This document shows positions 24,757 to 33,858 of a DNA stretch of 64,000 nt, piece after piece. Position 1 is the first letter of the stretch; each line of letters begins with the position of its first letter. The notes under the pieces were generated by a model. That model saw nothing but the letters and a program-made list of their open reading frames with translations, was not told the DNA's origin and ran no database searches. The position numbers and the translations under genes were made by a program. This stretch comes from Ruminococcus sp. (GTDB lineage: Bacteria > Bacillota > Clostridia > Oscillospirales > Ruminococcaceae): positions 157,036 through 221,035 of the forward strand of contig JAJQCE010000024.1 of assembly GCA_021202895.1 (NCBI GenBank), given 5' to 3'.

Positions 24757-25476
24757 TCATACCTTATCATACTTATTGACAATTTTAGTAACCGCTTCTC
24801 CGCTTTCAATGTCAATATATCTTACGAACAACGATACCTTGTTGTCCTCGTTAAGAGCTTCCCACAAGCCGTCTGTAAATTCGTCAATGCTGTCAGGAAT
24901 CAAAACTCTTTTCGGCTCGCCCTCAAAGCTCGGCAGCGGATTTCCGTCGCCCATATAGGTGTGGATAAAATGCCCCTCTCCTGCAATGGGGTCAGTGTAA
25001 GTGAATGTAAATCTCTCACAGCAATTTGGATTGCCGTCTGCGGATTTTATAATACTCATAGCATAGTTGTACAAGCCGTCCTCAATGTGCATAATCGAAG
25101 AAATTCTGGGAGTAAAGTTTGGCTCATCGTCCTCATAAAGCCGATTTCTCAGCGACTGCTCAAAGGTCTGCTGCTTGTCCATCAGCGTGTAAATTGTGTC
25201 GGTTTGATCTCCGTTGGTGACAATAGTCTTGTTTCCCAGCACACGCACTGGCGAATAGATAATCAGGTGCGGATCGCTCAGCTTTGACGGATCCGCCGCT
25301 TCGGTCTTTATTCCGTCCTTGGTCTGAGTAAATACTCTGTTGCGTGAGTTTACGCTCCTGCCCATGATAAAGTACGCCGTCACTGCATTTTTAGCATCTT
25401 TAGATTTGCCTGTGATTATACCTCTTCCAGGGTATGAGTTGGATTTTAACTCCTCATAAATATCAAGCGTTTTCAA
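24757..25476 (-). CDS. purO: IMP cyclohydrolase, archaeal PurO type
   Basis: Closes the FAICAR ring to IMP. The 239-aa protein has the PurO signature near the start (YPGRGIITGKSKD, then YFIMGRSVNSRNRVF) and later TPRISSIMH and RFTFTYTDPIAGEGHFIHTY, the fold of archaeal IMP cyclohydrolases (unrelated to the PurH N-domain). Its position next to a stand-alone AICARFT supports this assignment. The start is TTG 25476, with GGAGG nine bases upstream; that ribosome site lies inside the remnant of a methyltransferase gene whose stop codon overlaps the TTG. Confidence 0.88.
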   Translation of the reverse strand: MKTLDIYEELKSNSYPGRGIITGKSKDAKNAVTAYFIMGRSVNSRNRVFTQTKDGIKTEAADPSKLSDPHLIIYSPVRVLGNKTIVTNGDQTDTIYTLMDKQQTFEQSLRNRLYEDDEPNFTPRISSIMHIEDGLYNYAMSIIKSADGNPNCCERFTFTYTDPIAGEGHFIHTYMGDGNPLPSFEGEPKRVLIPDSIDEFTDGLWEALNEDNKVSLFVRYIDIESGEAVTKIVNKYDKV

Positions 25477-25699
25477 AATAAGATTCCTCCCTTTACTTTT
25501 CCTGTAAAGCTCTGCGTAACAGCAGGCTCTTCAATGATTCCATTTTTAGAATATTTATCAAATATCTCCTCAAGCTCCGCCAAAAACGGCTTGCAGCTAT
25601 CACTGCTTCTGTCAGATATTCGATATATTCCTGAGAATATTTTGGACGATATTTTGCATACTCTCCTGCTTTTGATGAAAATTTCTGTGTGTTGTCCAT
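25473..25699 (-). pseudogene. Internally deleted SAM-dependent methyltransferase remnant
   Basis: The frame opens as MDNTQKFSSKAGEYAKYRP, the usual N-terminus of a small class I methyltransferase family. It runs about 35 residues, then meets the family's C-terminal end (CKPFLAELEEIFDKYS, then GIIEEPAVTQSFTGK) in a different frame. The SAM-binding core of about 150-170 residues is missing, so a deletion has fused the two ends out of frame. The original frame ends at 25493; the C-terminal frame ends at the TGA overlapping the purO start. No function is expected beyond supplying the ribosome site for purO. Confidence 0.8.
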
Positions 25700-25702
25700 A
25701 GA

Positions 25703-26335
25703 TTATTTCTCCAAATCCACATAAGCTTTGCCGTCTTTTACTGTAATTCTATCTTCGCAGAAAAGCGACACTGCTTTAGGCAGAAGCTTCCATTCAACGT
25801 CTTCCATAATTCTGCGCTGCAGCGTCTGAGGCGTGTCGTTATTTTTAACCTCTACTGCGCCCTGCAAAATTATCGCTCCTGCGTCCGCCTCCTCATTCAC
25901 AAAATGCACAGTTGCACCTGAAATCTTAACTCCCTTTTCAAGTGCGCACTCATGCACTTTAAGCCCATAAAAGCCCTCGCCGCAAAAGGACGGAATAAGT
26001 GCAGGATGAACGTTTATAATCCTGTATGGATACGCTCTCGTCACGCACTCGTCAAGTATCGTCATAAATCCCGCCAGAACCACAAGATCAGCTTTGCGCC
26101 TGTCAAGCTCCGCTAAAATCGCTTCGCTGTAGCTTTTAGAATCATTATAATCCTTTCTCGGCAAAACTACGCTTGGAATATCCGCCTTTTTTGCTCTCTC
26201 AAGCGCATACGCTCCCTCCTTTGAGGAAATCACGCAGGTAACTTTGCCGCCCTTTATTTCCCCTCTGTTCTGTGCGTCAATAATCGCCTGCAAATTAGTT
26301 CCGCCGCCCGAAACAAGCACACATATATTTTTCAT
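25703..26335 (-). CDS. purN: Phosphoribosylglycinamide formyltransferase
   Basis: Formylates GAR using 10-formyl-THF (third step of purine synthesis). The 210-aa protein has MKNICVLVSGGGTNLQAI, the catalytic Asn-His-Asp set in RIINVHPALIPSFCGEGFYG and VHFVNEEADAGAIILQ. The start at 26335 gives the family's normal N-terminus and clears the purM stop; the longer frame (26395) runs back into purM. It lies 19 bases after purM. Confidence 0.95.
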   Translation of the reverse strand: MKNICVLVSGGGTNLQAIIDAQNRGEIKGGKVTCVISSKEGAYALERAKKADIPSVVLPRKDYNDSKSYSEAILAELDRRKADLVVLAGFMTILDECVTRAYPYRIINVHPALIPSFCGEGFYGLKVHECALEKGVKISGATVHFVNEEADAGAIILQGAVEVKNNDTPQTLQRRIMEDVEWKLLPKAVSLFCEDRITVKDGKAYVDLEK

Positions 26336-26354
26336 TTTCCTATGTCCTTTCACG

Positions 26355-27389
26355 TCAGCAGATAATAACTCCCTCATCGCTCTCGACAAGCTCACCTAAA
26401 ACATAAGCGTCCTCGCCTGCCGCCTTTATCGCTTCAATCGCCTTATCAGCATCATTTTTGTCAACCGTAACTGTCATTCCGACGCCCATATTAAAGGTAT
26501 TAAACATATCTCTCTCGTCAATTTTACCAGTCTGCGCAATAACGTCAAAAATCGGCAGCACCTTAACAGCCTTTCTTTCAATCTTAGCCGAAAGACCGTT
26601 CGGCAACGAGCGTGGAATGTTCTCATAAAAGCCGCCGCCCGTAATGTGCGAAATGCTCTTGACATTAACACTTTCAAGCAGGCTCATTATCGCCCTGACA
26701 TAAATCTTTGTCGGCGTCAGAAGCACAGTCCCCAGCGGCGCTCCTAGCTCTGAATAGTGCCTTGCAAGATTTTGCTCGTTTACCGCAAACACCTTTCTCA
26801 CAAGCGAAAAACCGTTTGAATGTACTCCGCTTGAAGCTATACCTATCATCAAATCTCCACTTTTTTGCGTTTCAGGCTTTAAAATTTTATCCTCGTCAAC
26901 AATTCCAACCGCAAAGCCTGCTAAATCATATTCGTCCTCAGGATAAAAGCCCGGCATCTCAGCCGTTTCTCCGCCGATAAGCGCAGCTTTTGACTGCACA
27001 CAGCCCTCCGCCACTCCTGAAACGATTTTCGCCACCTTTTCAGGATAATTCTTTCCAACGGCAATATAGTCTAAAAAGAACAGCGGCTTTGCTCCGCAGC
27101 AGACTATGTCGTTTACGCACATAGCCACGCAGTCAATCCCCACAGTGTCGTGCTTGTCCATCAAAAACGCAATTTTCAGCTTTGTGCCTACTCCGTCCGT
27201 TCCTGATACAAGCACAGGCTTGCTTATTCCCGTCAGGTCAGGTCTGAACAGTCCGCCGAAGCCGCCTATAGAGCTTATCGCTCCCTCCGTCATAGTTCTG
27301 ACAACGTGCTTTTTCATAAGCTCGACAGCCTTATAGCCTGCCGTAACGTCAACCCCTGCTTCCTTATAGCTTTCTGAAAAACTTTTCAT
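26355..27389 (-). CDS. purM: Phosphoribosylformylglycinamidine cyclo-ligase
   Basis: AIR synthetase, ring closure of FGAM (fifth step). The 344-aa protein has the glycine-rich [43 protein letters not shown], the [11 protein letters not shown] substrate loop and the [13 protein letters not shown] segment. ATG 27389 follows AAAGGA by nine bases. FGAM synthetase (purL/Q/S), which makes its substrate, is not in this operon. Confidence 0.96.
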   Translation of the reverse strand: MKSFSESYKEAGVDVTAGYKAVELMKKHVVRTMTEGAISSIGGFGGLFRPDLTGISKPVLVSGTDGVGTKLKIAFLMDKHDTVGIDCVAMCVNDIVCCGAKPLFFLDYIAVGKNYPEKVAKIVSGVAEGCVQSKAALIGGETAEMPGFYPEDEYDLAGFAVGIVDEDKILKPETQKSGDLMIGIASSGVHSNGFSLVRKVFAVNEQNLARHYSELGAPLGTVLLTPTKIYVRAIMSLLESVNVKSISHITGGGFYENIPRSLPNGLSAKIERKAVKVLPIFDVIAQTGKIDERDMFNTFNMGVGMTVTVDKNDADKAIEAIKAAGEDAYVLGELVESDEGVIIC

Positions 27390-27403
27390 TAAAATTATTC
27401 CTT

Positions 27404-28843
27404 TCAAACTTTATTTTTACTGTCCGAAATTTTGTACTCAAATTTATTCTTTGGCAGCTCTGCGGGAACCTCTATCGGATAATCCTCATTAAAGCAGCCC
27501 ACACAAAAATCGCACTGTGAATTTCCCGCAAGCCTCTTTACATTTTCAACGCTCAGATACCCCAGACTGTCCGCACCGATATATTCGCAGATCTCTTCCT
27601 TATTCATTCTGCACGCTATAAGCCTGTCCTTGCTGTCTATATCCGTACCAAAATAGCAGGGCGCAATAAACGCAGGACTTGAAATTCTCACATGAACCTC
27701 GCTTGCTCCTGCATCGCGCAGCAGCTTAACTATCCTTGCAGAGGTCGTTCCTCTTACAATCGAGTCGTCAATCATAACCACACGCTTGCCCTTTACCGTT
27801 GAAGAAATAGCGTTGAGCTTAATCTTAACTGAATTGGTGCGTTCCGCCTGCGTTGGCTGAATAAAGGTTCTGCCGATGTATCGGTTCTTGATAAACCCTA
27901 TGCCGTAAGGAATACCGCTTTCCTGAGAAAAGCCGAGTGCGGCGTCAAGTCCCGAATCTGGAACGCCGATAACTATATCCGCTTCAACAGGATGCTCTCT
28001 CCATAGATACTTTCCTGCTCTGAGCCTTGCCATATGCACGCTTGAGCCGTCAATCACCGAATCAGGACGTGCAAAATATACATATTCAAAAACACAGGTG
28101 TGTCCCTTACTGCCGCAGTGAGTTTCAATCGAGCGTACCCCATCATTATTGATTATCACTATTTCACCAGGCTTTAAATCCCTGACAAATTTTGCTCCTA
28201 TGCTGTCAAACGCACAGCTTTCGCTTGCAACTATCCAGCTGTCGTCAAGCCTGCCCAGTGCCAGCGGACGAAAGCCCTCGGGATCTCTGGCGGCAATAAG
28301 CTTTTTAGGCGACATTATCACAAGCGAATATGCGCCTCTAATTTTAAACATCATCTTTTCAACGGCGTCCTCAATAGAGCCTGAAGTCAGCCGTTCCTCA
28401 GTAATTGCGTAGGAAATAACCTCAGTATCGTTTGTTGTATGGAAAATCATTCCCTTGTTTTCATACTCCGCCCGAATTTCTCTTGCGTTTGTGAGATTAC
28501 CGTTATGTGCAATCGCAAGAGGTCCTTTCATATGGCGCACGACAAGCGGCTGCGAATTGACTGCGCTGTTTACTCCTGTAGTCGAGTAGCGCACATGACC
28601 TATCGCTATATTACCATGTCCCAGAGAAGCAAGCGTATCCTTGTCAAAAACCTGATTTACCAGTCCCAGTGCCTTGTGATGACTGAACAAGCCGTCGTCG
28701 TTCACAACAATTCCGCAGCTCTCCTGCCCTCTGTGCTGAAGCGCATAAAGCCCCATATAGGTCTGTGCGGCAACATCGCTTTTTTCTTTGGAATAAATTC
28801 CGAACACTCCGCACTCTTCATGAATACCGATACTCAATTGCAA
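27404..28843 (-). CDS. purF: Amidophosphoribosyltransferase (active PurF)
   Basis: First committed step of purine synthesis: PRPP plus glutamine gives phosphoribosylamine. The 479-aa protein carries a short propeptide ([10 protein letters not shown]) before Cys11, the N-terminal nucleophile in [10 protein letters not shown]. It continues with the glutaminase domain ([18 protein letters not shown]), the PRPP loop [17 protein letters not shown], and C-terminal cysteines in [15 protein letters not shown] and [13 protein letters not shown], consistent with the Fe-S-containing Bacillus-type enzyme. It lies directly after a second PurF-like gene that lacks the nucleophile. Confidence 0.95.
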   Translation of the reverse strand: MQLSIGIHEECGVFGIYSKEKSDVAAQTYMGLYALQHRGQESCGIVVNDDGLFSHHKALGLVNQVFDKDTLASLGHGNIAIGHVRYSTTGVNSAVNSQPLVVRHMKGPLAIAHNGNLTNAREIRAEYENKGMIFHTTNDTEVISYAITEERLTSGSIEDAVEKMMFKIRGAYSLVIMSPKKLIAARDPEGFRPLALGRLDDSWIVASESCAFDSIGAKFVRDLKPGEIVIINNDGVRSIETHCGSKGHTCVFEYVYFARPDSVIDGSSVHMARLRAGKYLWREHPVEADIVIGVPDSGLDAALGFSQESGIPYGIGFIKNRYIGRTFIQPTQAERTNSVKIKLNAISSTVKGKRVVMIDDSIVRGTTSARIVKLLRDAGASEVHVRISSPAFIAPCYFGTDIDSKDRLIACRMNKEEICEYIGADSLGYLSVENVKRLAGNSQCDFCVGCFNEDYPIEVPAELPKNKFEYKISDSKNKV

Positions 28844-30265
28844 TCATTCCCTTCCGTTCCAGCAGTAAGTACACATTTTACATTCGTCAAGTCCAACCGC
28901 TTTGACAGTACCCTTAAGCGTCTGAAACTCAAGTGACGTAAGCTTAAGTCTGCGGCAGATTTCATCTCTTAAAATCCTGCCTCTTTCGGTGCTTGAATTG
29001 CTGTACTCTTCAATGTAGTCCAGTCCTGCGACACCCTCTCTTTCATCTATAATCATTCGTGCGATAAGCTCCATTTCAGAACGCGACGCACTGAAGTTAA
29101 GATACTTGCAGCCGTACATAATCGGCGGACAGGCGGAGCGCATATGCACCTCCTTAGCACCGTTTTCATACAGAAACTCGACTGTTTCTCTCATCTGCGT
29201 GCCTCTTACTATACTGTCGTCTACAAAAAGCAGCTTCTTTCCCTCTATAAGCTCGTGAACAGGAATAAGCTTCATCTTTGCAACCTTGTTTCTCATCGAC
29301 TGGCTTGACGGCATAAAGCTTCTAGGCCATGTAGGCGTGTATTTTATAAACGGTCTTGCAAACGGTATACCGCTTTTGTTGGCATAGCCTACGGCGTGAG
29401 GAATACCAGAATCAGGAATGCCGCATACGTAATCAACATTGGGAAGCCTGCCGTTTTTTATATCGTTTTCCGCCATTATCTCGCCGTTTCTGTTTCGCAT
29501 AGCTTCAACGTTCACACCCTCGTAGCAGGCGGTGGGATAGCCGTAATATGTCCAAAGAAATGTACAGATCTTTCTGTCGTCCGTACCCTCGGAAAGTATC
29601 TCAAAGCCGTCCTTTGTAAGCTTTGTTATTTCTCCTGCTTTAAGCTCATGACAGGTTTTATAGCCCAGCTTTTTATAAGCAAAATCCTCGAAAGAAAAGC
29701 AGTATCCGTCAGAGCGTGAACCAATCAGAATAGGCAGTCTGCCAAGCTTGTCCCTTGCGCAGATGATAGAATCCTGCGTCATTATCACAAGTGACATCGT
29801 ACCCTTGATTTTTTGCTGAGCATACCTTATTCCGCTTTCAAAGCTGTCACGCTGCGCAATCAGCGCACCTATAAGCCCTGCGGAATTTATAGCCCCGCTG
29901 CTCATCGTTTCAAAATTTGCACAGCCCTTTTCAAGAAGCTCCTCTGAAAGCTCTTCTGCATTTTTTATAACTCCAATAGAACAGACGGCGTAAAGCCCCA
30001 GCTTTGACCTTACCATTATAGGCTGAGGGTCTGTATCGCTTATACAGCCTATACAGATTTTGCCCCTCATCACATGAATGTCATTTTCAAATTTAGTTCT
30101 AAAAGGAGAATTTTCAATGCTGTGAATACTTCTTTGAAATCCCTTCTCCGGCGAATACGCAGTCATTCCGCCTCGTCTTGTTCCTAAGTGGGAATGGTAA
30201 TCGGTTCCGAAAAAAACGTCCTGAATACAATCGTTTGCCGAAACAGCTCCAAAAAATCCGCCCAT
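28844..30265 (-). CDS. PurF paralogue lacking the glutaminase nucleophile
   Basis: A 473-aa PurF-family protein that begins MGGFFGAVS, so the residue that should be the N-terminal cysteine is glycine (codons ATG GGC GGA are unambiguous). The rest of the N-domain is Ntn-like but divergent (DYHSHLGTRRGGM, QPIMVRSKLGLYAVC). The phosphoribosyltransferase half keeps the PRPP loop [17 protein letters not shown] and GIPDSGIPHAVGYA, and the C-terminus ends with a Cys pair in DECKMCTYCWNGRE. It should be unable to hydrolyse glutamine. It could use free ammonia, regulate PurF, or channel substrate. It directly precedes purF with adjacent coordinates, suggesting a paired complex. I recall similar tandem genes in related clostridia but know no assigned role. 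Confidence 0.88.
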   Translation of the reverse strand: MGGFFGAVSANDCIQDVFFGTDYHSHLGTRRGGMTAYSPEKGFQRSIHSIENSPFRTKFENDIHVMRGKICIGCISDTDPQPIMVRSKLGLYAVCSIGVIKNAEELSEELLEKGCANFETMSSGAINSAGLIGALIAQRDSFESGIRYAQQKIKGTMSLVIMTQDSIICARDKLGRLPILIGSRSDGYCFSFEDFAYKKLGYKTCHELKAGEITKLTKDGFEILSEGTDDRKICTFLWTYYGYPTACYEGVNVEAMRNRNGEIMAENDIKNGRLPNVDYVCGIPDSGIPHAVGYANKSGIPFARPFIKYTPTWPRSFMPSSQSMRNKVAKMKLIPVHELIEGKKLLFVDDSIVRGTQMRETVEFLYENGAKEVHMRSACPPIMYGCKYLNFSASRSEMELIARMIIDEREGVAGLDYIEEYSNSSTERGRILRDEICRRLKLTSLEFQTLKGTVKAVGLDECKMCTYCWNGRE

Positions 30266-30269
30266 AAGA

Positions 30270-30986
30270 TTATTCTCCCATCACTCTTTTCATCATTTCC
30301 TGATAAGCGTCTTCTACTCCGCCCATATCTCTGCGGAAACGATCCTTGTCAAGCTTCTCATGCGTCTTTGAATCCCAGAAGCGGCAGGTGTCAGGTGAAA
30401 TTTCGTCTGCAAGCAGAATCTGCCCGTGGAATCTTCCAAACTCAATCTTAAAATCAATCAGATCAACGCCGATGCCCTTGAAAAAGTCAAGCATAAACTC
30501 GTTCACCTTAAAAGCGTACTCAGTTACAATGTCGATTTCCTCCTGCGTTGCCAAATCCAGTGCAAGCGCATAATAATCGTTGATAAAAGGATCTCCCAGA
30601 TCATCGTTTTTGTAGCTAAATTCAAGAGTCGGGCACTTAAGCGCAGTACCCTCCGCAATGCCCAGCTTCTTTGAGAAAGAGCCTGCCGCCGTATTTCTTA
30701 CAATAACCTCAAGCGGCAAAATCTCAACCTTTTTAACTATAGTTTCCCTGTCGCTGATTTCTTCAACCAAATGAGTAGGTATCCCCTGCTTCTCAAGCAG
30801 CTTGAACATATAGTTTGTCATCTTGTTGTTAATAACGCCCTTGCCGACAATAGTTCCCTTTTTTTCGCCGTTAAAAGCCGTAGCGTCGTCCTTGTAGTCA
30901 ACGATAACTATGTCAGGATCGTTTGTCGAATAAACCTTCTTAGCCTTTCCCTCATAAAGCTGTTCGCCTCTAATAATTTCTCCCAT
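30270..30986 (-). CDS. purC: SAICAR synthetase
   Basis: Joins CAIR and aspartate with ATP (seventh step of purine synthesis). The 238-aa protein has [12 protein letters not shown], the [15 protein letters not shown] loop, [17 protein letters not shown], the DFKIEFGRF segment and [17 protein letters not shown] 30986 follows AGGAGG by nine bases, which excludes the longer frame. It lies four bases before the PurF paralogue. Confidence 0.96.
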   Translation of the reverse strand: MGEIIRGEQLYEGKAKKVYSTNDPDIVIVDYKDDATAFNGEKKGTIVGKGVINNKMTNYMFKLLEKQGIPTHLVEEISDRETIVKKVEILPLEVIVRNTAAGSFSKKLGIAEGTALKCPTLEFSYKNDDLGDPFINDYYALALDLATQEEIDIVTEYAFKVNEFMLDFFKGIGVDLIDFKIEFGRFHGQILLADEISPDTCRFWDSKTHEKLDKDRFRRDMGGVEDAYQEMMKRVMGE

Positions 30987-31002
30987 TTTTAATATCCTCC
31001 TG

Positions 31003-31665
31003 TTAATTATTTTCATCTAATATAATATCCGCAATTTCCTGCGGTGAATGTGCAATGTAATTTGTTCCTGCCTTGACAAGCTCTTTTTCCGAGCCGAATC
31101 CGTAAAGCACGCCCATAGAATCTATCCCTGCCGCCTTTGCGCCCTCAGCATCGTAAAACCTGTCGCCCACCATAAGCACCTCGTTACACCGAGGTTTTCC
31201 TAACGACTCAAGCGTGTACTCAATCACATCAAGCTTGTCGTCACGGCTGCCGTCAAGCTCCGCTCCGCCTATAAAATCAAAATACTGTGAAAGCGAAAAT
31301 TTGTCAAGAATCCGACTTGCAAAGACCTCCGGCTTTGACGATGCGACCGCAAGTCGCCTGCCTGACAATTTCAAGCGTCTAAGTGTTTGCTCAATCCCCT
31401 CATACGGAACGTTTTCAAACAAGCCTTTATCCGCATAACGCTCTCTGTAAAGCCTGACGGCTTCCATCGCCTGTTCATCATTCATGCCGCAGAAATCTCT
31501 GAATGAAACGATAAGCGGCGGTCCTATAAAACAGTAAAGCTCGCCCCTATCTGGTCTGACCCAATTCATTTTATCAAGAGCATATTCAACGCAGTTAAAA
31601 ATACCCTCAGACGAATTAGTCAGCGTGCCGTCAAGGTCAAACAAAATCACGCTGTAATTTGTCAT
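31003..31665 (-). CDS. HAD-superfamily hydrolase, phosphoglycolate phosphatase-like
   Basis: A 220-aa HAD subfamily IA phosphatase with all four motifs: [11 protein letters not shown] (nucleophile Asp), [14 protein letters not shown], a lysine-containing third region and [16 protein letters not shown] helical cap lies between motifs 1 and 2. Its start overlaps the purE stop by four bases (coupled translation), so it belongs to the purine operon. A nucleotidase or damage-repair phosphatase role is plausible from this setting, but the substrate cannot be read from sequence. Confidence 0.88.
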   Translation of the reverse strand: MTNYSVILFDLDGTLTNSSEGIFNCVEYALDKMNWVRPDRGELYCFIGPPLIVSFRDFCGMNDEQAMEAVRLYRERYADKGLFENVPYEGIEQTLRRLKLSGRRLAVASSKPEVFASRILDKFSLSQYFDFIGGAELDGSRDDKLDVIEYTLESLGKPRCNEVLMVGDRFYDAEGAKAAGIDSMGVLYGFGSEKELVKAGTNYIAHSPQEIADIILDENN

Positions 31666-32156
31666 ATTTCCTTAAGCTGCTCCTGAATTGCCTTGTCCTT
31701 TGCGGCAACTCCATCAGCCATTTCCTTCCTCGCCGTTTCAAGCTTTTTTGCAAGCTCATCATCAGCAAGCGAAAGCATCTCAATCGCCAAAAGTGCGGCG
31801 TTCTTAGCGGCGTTTACTCCAACTGTCGCCACAGGTATTCCGGGCGGCATCTGAACTGTCGAAAGCAGAGCGTCCATGCCCTCAAACGTTGACTTTATCG
31901 GAATACCAATTACCGGCAATGTGGTGTTTGCCGCAATCGCTCCAGCAAGATGAGCCGCCATTCCTGCTGCACAGATAATCACGCCAAAGCCGTTATCCCT
32001 TGCGCTTCCTGCAAAGTCCGCCGCCGCTTCAGGCGTTCGGTGTGCGCTCATAACTCTGCACTCAAACTCTACTCCGTATTTCTTTAATTCGCCGAGCGCA
32101 GCCTTAACAACAGGGAAATCGCTGTCAGAACCCATTATCACTGCAACCTTTTTCAT
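31662..32156 (-). CDS. purE: N5-carboxyaminoimidazole ribonucleotide mutase
   Basis: First gene of the purine operon. The 164-aa protein has MGSDSDFPVVKAAL, RVMSAHRTPEAAADF, VIICAAGMAAHLAGAIAANTTLPVIGIP and the closing GIPVATVGVNAAKNAALLA, the complete PurE active site. Class I PurE needs PurK, which is not in this window; which class this is cannot be settled by eye. Ribosome site GGAGG, nine bases before ATG. Confidence 0.94.
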   Translation of the reverse strand: MKKVAVIMGSDSDFPVVKAALGELKKYGVEFECRVMSAHRTPEAAADFAGSARDNGFGVIICAAGMAAHLAGAIAANTTLPVIGIPIKSTFEGMDALLSTVQMPPGIPVATVGVNAAKNAALLAIEMLSLADDELAKKLETARKEMADGVAAKDKAIQEQLKEI

Positions 32157-32195
32157 AATTTAAACCTCCATATCAGTCAAAGCTTGTTTATCACA

Positions 32196-32230
32196 TAAAA
32201 AAGCAGCAGTCAAAGCTTATAAACTGCTGC
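32196..32230 (-). terminator. Leader terminator (attenuator) before purE
   Basis: The perfect arms GCAGCAGT and ACTGCTGC (32223-32230, 32203-32210) enclose a 12-base loop and are followed by six T residues on the minus strand. It lies between the promoter and purE, where a full terminator would block the operon, so read-through must be controlled. The stop codon of a 40-codon leader ORF lies in its loop. The sequence AAGCTTTGACTG in the loop and 3' arm is repeated directly downstream (about 32174-32185). Confidence 0.8.
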
Positions 32231-32339
32231 AAAAATGCTGTAAGGGATAGCAAGTATGCGCCTTATCAAGGCTAAATCCGTCCATTTCGGATATACCCTC
32301 GCAAAAGTATGAACAGAATGTTCCATAAACAACAAGCAT
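32217..32339 (-). CDS. Putative leader peptide ORF (40 aa) in the purine operon leader
   Basis: The ORF begins ATG at 32339, preceded nine bases earlier by AAAGGA, and encodes 40 residues starting MLVVYGTFCSYFCEG and ending HFCSSL, with four cysteines and several aromatic residues. Its TAA lies inside the loop of the attenuator hairpin. A ribosome finishing the ORF would cover the 5' arm and prevent termination, so expression could be coupled to leader translation. The same RNA can fold a three-arm structure (TCCG/CGGA and GCCTT/AAGGC stems closed by AGGG/CCCT, about 32230-32298), so an aptamer is an alternative. Coding status is unproven; the placement is the main argument. Confidence 0.45.
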   Translation of the reverse strand: MLVVYGTFCSYFCEGISEMDGFSLDKAHTCYPLQHFCSSL

Positions 32340-32399
32340 AAGTCAAAATCCTTTCACACTGTAAAGCCGCAAAGCAAGTATAAAATCTTCCCATTTATT

Positions 32400-32428
32400 A
32401 TTGTACATTATTTTTACGGGAAATTCAA
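32400..32428 (-). promoter_or_regulatory. Sigma-A promoter for the purine operon
   Basis: On the minus strand TTGAAT (32423-32428) and TACAAT (32400-32405) are separated by 17 bases, giving a leader of about 235 bases before purE. I see no recognisable guanine-riboswitch core in that leader. Confidence 0.8.
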
Positions 32429-32529
32429 CAGAATTTGATATAAATTTTATAACGGATTTGTGACTAATAATTGTTTATTTTGACCAATGCGCTCCTGTTA
32501 AGCTCACTTTTTTACATTTATTTCCGTTT

Positions 32530-32742
32530 CTAAATAAATCTGTTATCTATTCTCCCTCCTCTCTGAACCTCACTGCCGTCCTGTTGCGCACTGTGAGGAG
32601 CTTTAATTTCTCCGACAAAGCTTTGACGCTGTTGTGACGACAGAGAGGTAAATATATCCAGCAAATAAGGATTCTGAGAAAGTGCCATAGACACAGCGAG
32701 AGGAATGTCAAATTCGTTATCATTGTTTTTTTCGTTAAGCAT
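32530..32742 (-). CDS. Small conserved clostridial protein, unknown function
   Basis: A 70-aa protein starting at ATG 32742 (AAAGGA eight bases upstream). The core IPLAVSMALSQNPYLLDIF, followed by a Ser/Gln-rich stretch, resembles small clostridial proteins of the MALAQN type that I recall as widespread but uncharacterised; the C-terminus is polar and probably disordered. It is divergent from rsmA and stands alone. No signal peptide or membrane segment is seen. Confidence 0.6.
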   Translation of the reverse strand: MLNEKNNDNEFDIPLAVSMALSQNPYLLDIFTSLSSQQRQSFVGEIKAPHSAQQDGSEVQRGGRIDNRFI

Positions 32743-32833
32743 ACTAATTTTCCTTTCTTTGGTCTGCCAATCTTTTCTACAAAGGATTTGAAACGCCCAC
32801 AATTAGTTTTCTCTGAATTTACAAAATTATTTC

Positions 32834-32862
32834 TTGACATTTTTTTTGCCGTATGTTAAAAT
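32834..32862 (+). promoter_or_regulatory. Sigma-A promoter for rsmA
   Basis: TTGACA (32834-32839) and TAAAAT (32857-32862) are 17 bases apart, 35 bases before the rsmA ATG. Confidence 0.85.
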
Positions 32863-32897
32863 AAATCGACAGATATATTTTTTTGAAAGGAACAGCC

Positions 32898-33764
32898 ATG
32901 GAAAATCTTTACGACTTAAAGGTGATTAGTGACATTCTCACACGTCACAGCTTCGCCACCTCTAAAAAGCTTGGACAAAATTTCATTACAAATCCGAGCA
33001 TCTGCCCGAAAATAGCCGAGCTGGGAGGTGCGCAAAGCGGTGTCGGCATTATTGAAATCGGCACGGGATTAGGCGTGCTGACCCACGAGCTTGCAAAGCG
33101 TGCGGACAAGGTGTGCGCAGTCGAGCTTGACTCACGGCTTATGCCTATTCTTGACGAAACTCTCTCGGAGCATACAAACGTTAAAATTATAAACGACGAT
33201 ATTTTAAAAATAAATCTGAAAAAGCTTATCCAAGAGGAATTTTCTGGGCTTAAGGTTGCCGTCTGCGCAAACCTGCCCTACTACATTACCTCTCCAGTGA
33301 TTATGCGGCTGCTTGAGGAGCGGCTTGACATAGAATCCGTCACAGTCATGGTTCAAAAGGAAGCAGGAGTGCGGCTCTGCGCTAAGACAGGCACGCGCGA
33401 GTGCTCCGCTGTCACCTATGCCGTACGCTATTTTTCCAAGCCTAAGCTTCTATTTAACGTATCACGAGGCAGCTTTTACCCTACGCCGAACGTTGACAGC
33501 TGTGTTATATGCTTTGACATTTTAAAAGAGCCGCCGTGCGAGGTCACAGATGAAAAATTCTTTTTTTCTATGATCAGAGGAGCGTTCAATCAGCGAAGAA
33601 AAACGCTCTGCAATTCTCTCAATTCAGCACTGGGAATTGACAAGGCGACTGTCAGCGAAGCGTTGAATTTAACAGAACTTCCGCCCACTGTACGCCCCGA
33701 GGCTGTGACATTGGAACAGATGGCGGCATTGTCGAATGAGCTTTTCAAATCAAAAAGTATGTAA
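32898..33764 (+). CDS. rsmA: 16S rRNA dimethyladenosine transferase
   Basis: Dimethylates two adjacent adenosines near the 3' end of 16S rRNA. The 288-aa protein has SKKLGQNFITNPSI, the SAM motif IIEIGTGLGVLTHELAKRA, the catalytic motif CANLPYYITSPVIMRLLE and the C-terminal helical domain (IRGAFNQRRKTLCNSL). ATG 32898 has AAAGGAA seven bases upstream; the earlier TTG at 32883 overlaps the leader. Confidence 0.96.
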   Translation: MENLYDLKVISDILTRHSFATSKKLGQNFITNPSICPKIAELGGAQSGVGIIEIGTGLGVLTHELAKRADKVCAVELDSRLMPILDETLSEHTNVKIINDDILKINLKKLIQEEFSGLKVAVCANLPYYITSPVIMRLLEERLDIESVTVMVQKEAGVRLCAKTGTRECSAVTYAVRYFSKPKLLFNVSRGSFYPTPNVDSCVICFDILKEPPCEVTDEKFFFSMIRGAFNQRRKTLCNSLNSALGIDKATVSEALNLTELPPTVRPEAVTLEQMAALSNELFKSKSM

Positions 33765-33858
33765 AAAATATAATCAGCTTGTCTTTTGCGACATTATTCT
33801 TACTTTGACGGATGTATAATACCTTTACCAAAATATTTTCTGTAAGGATGTGTAAAGG

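Noticed and set aside
32157..32400. Purine (guanine) or ZTP riboswitch in the purE leader
   Set aside because: I looked for the conserved junction and loop sequences of both and did not find them; only a generic three-arm fold and an ORF are visible.
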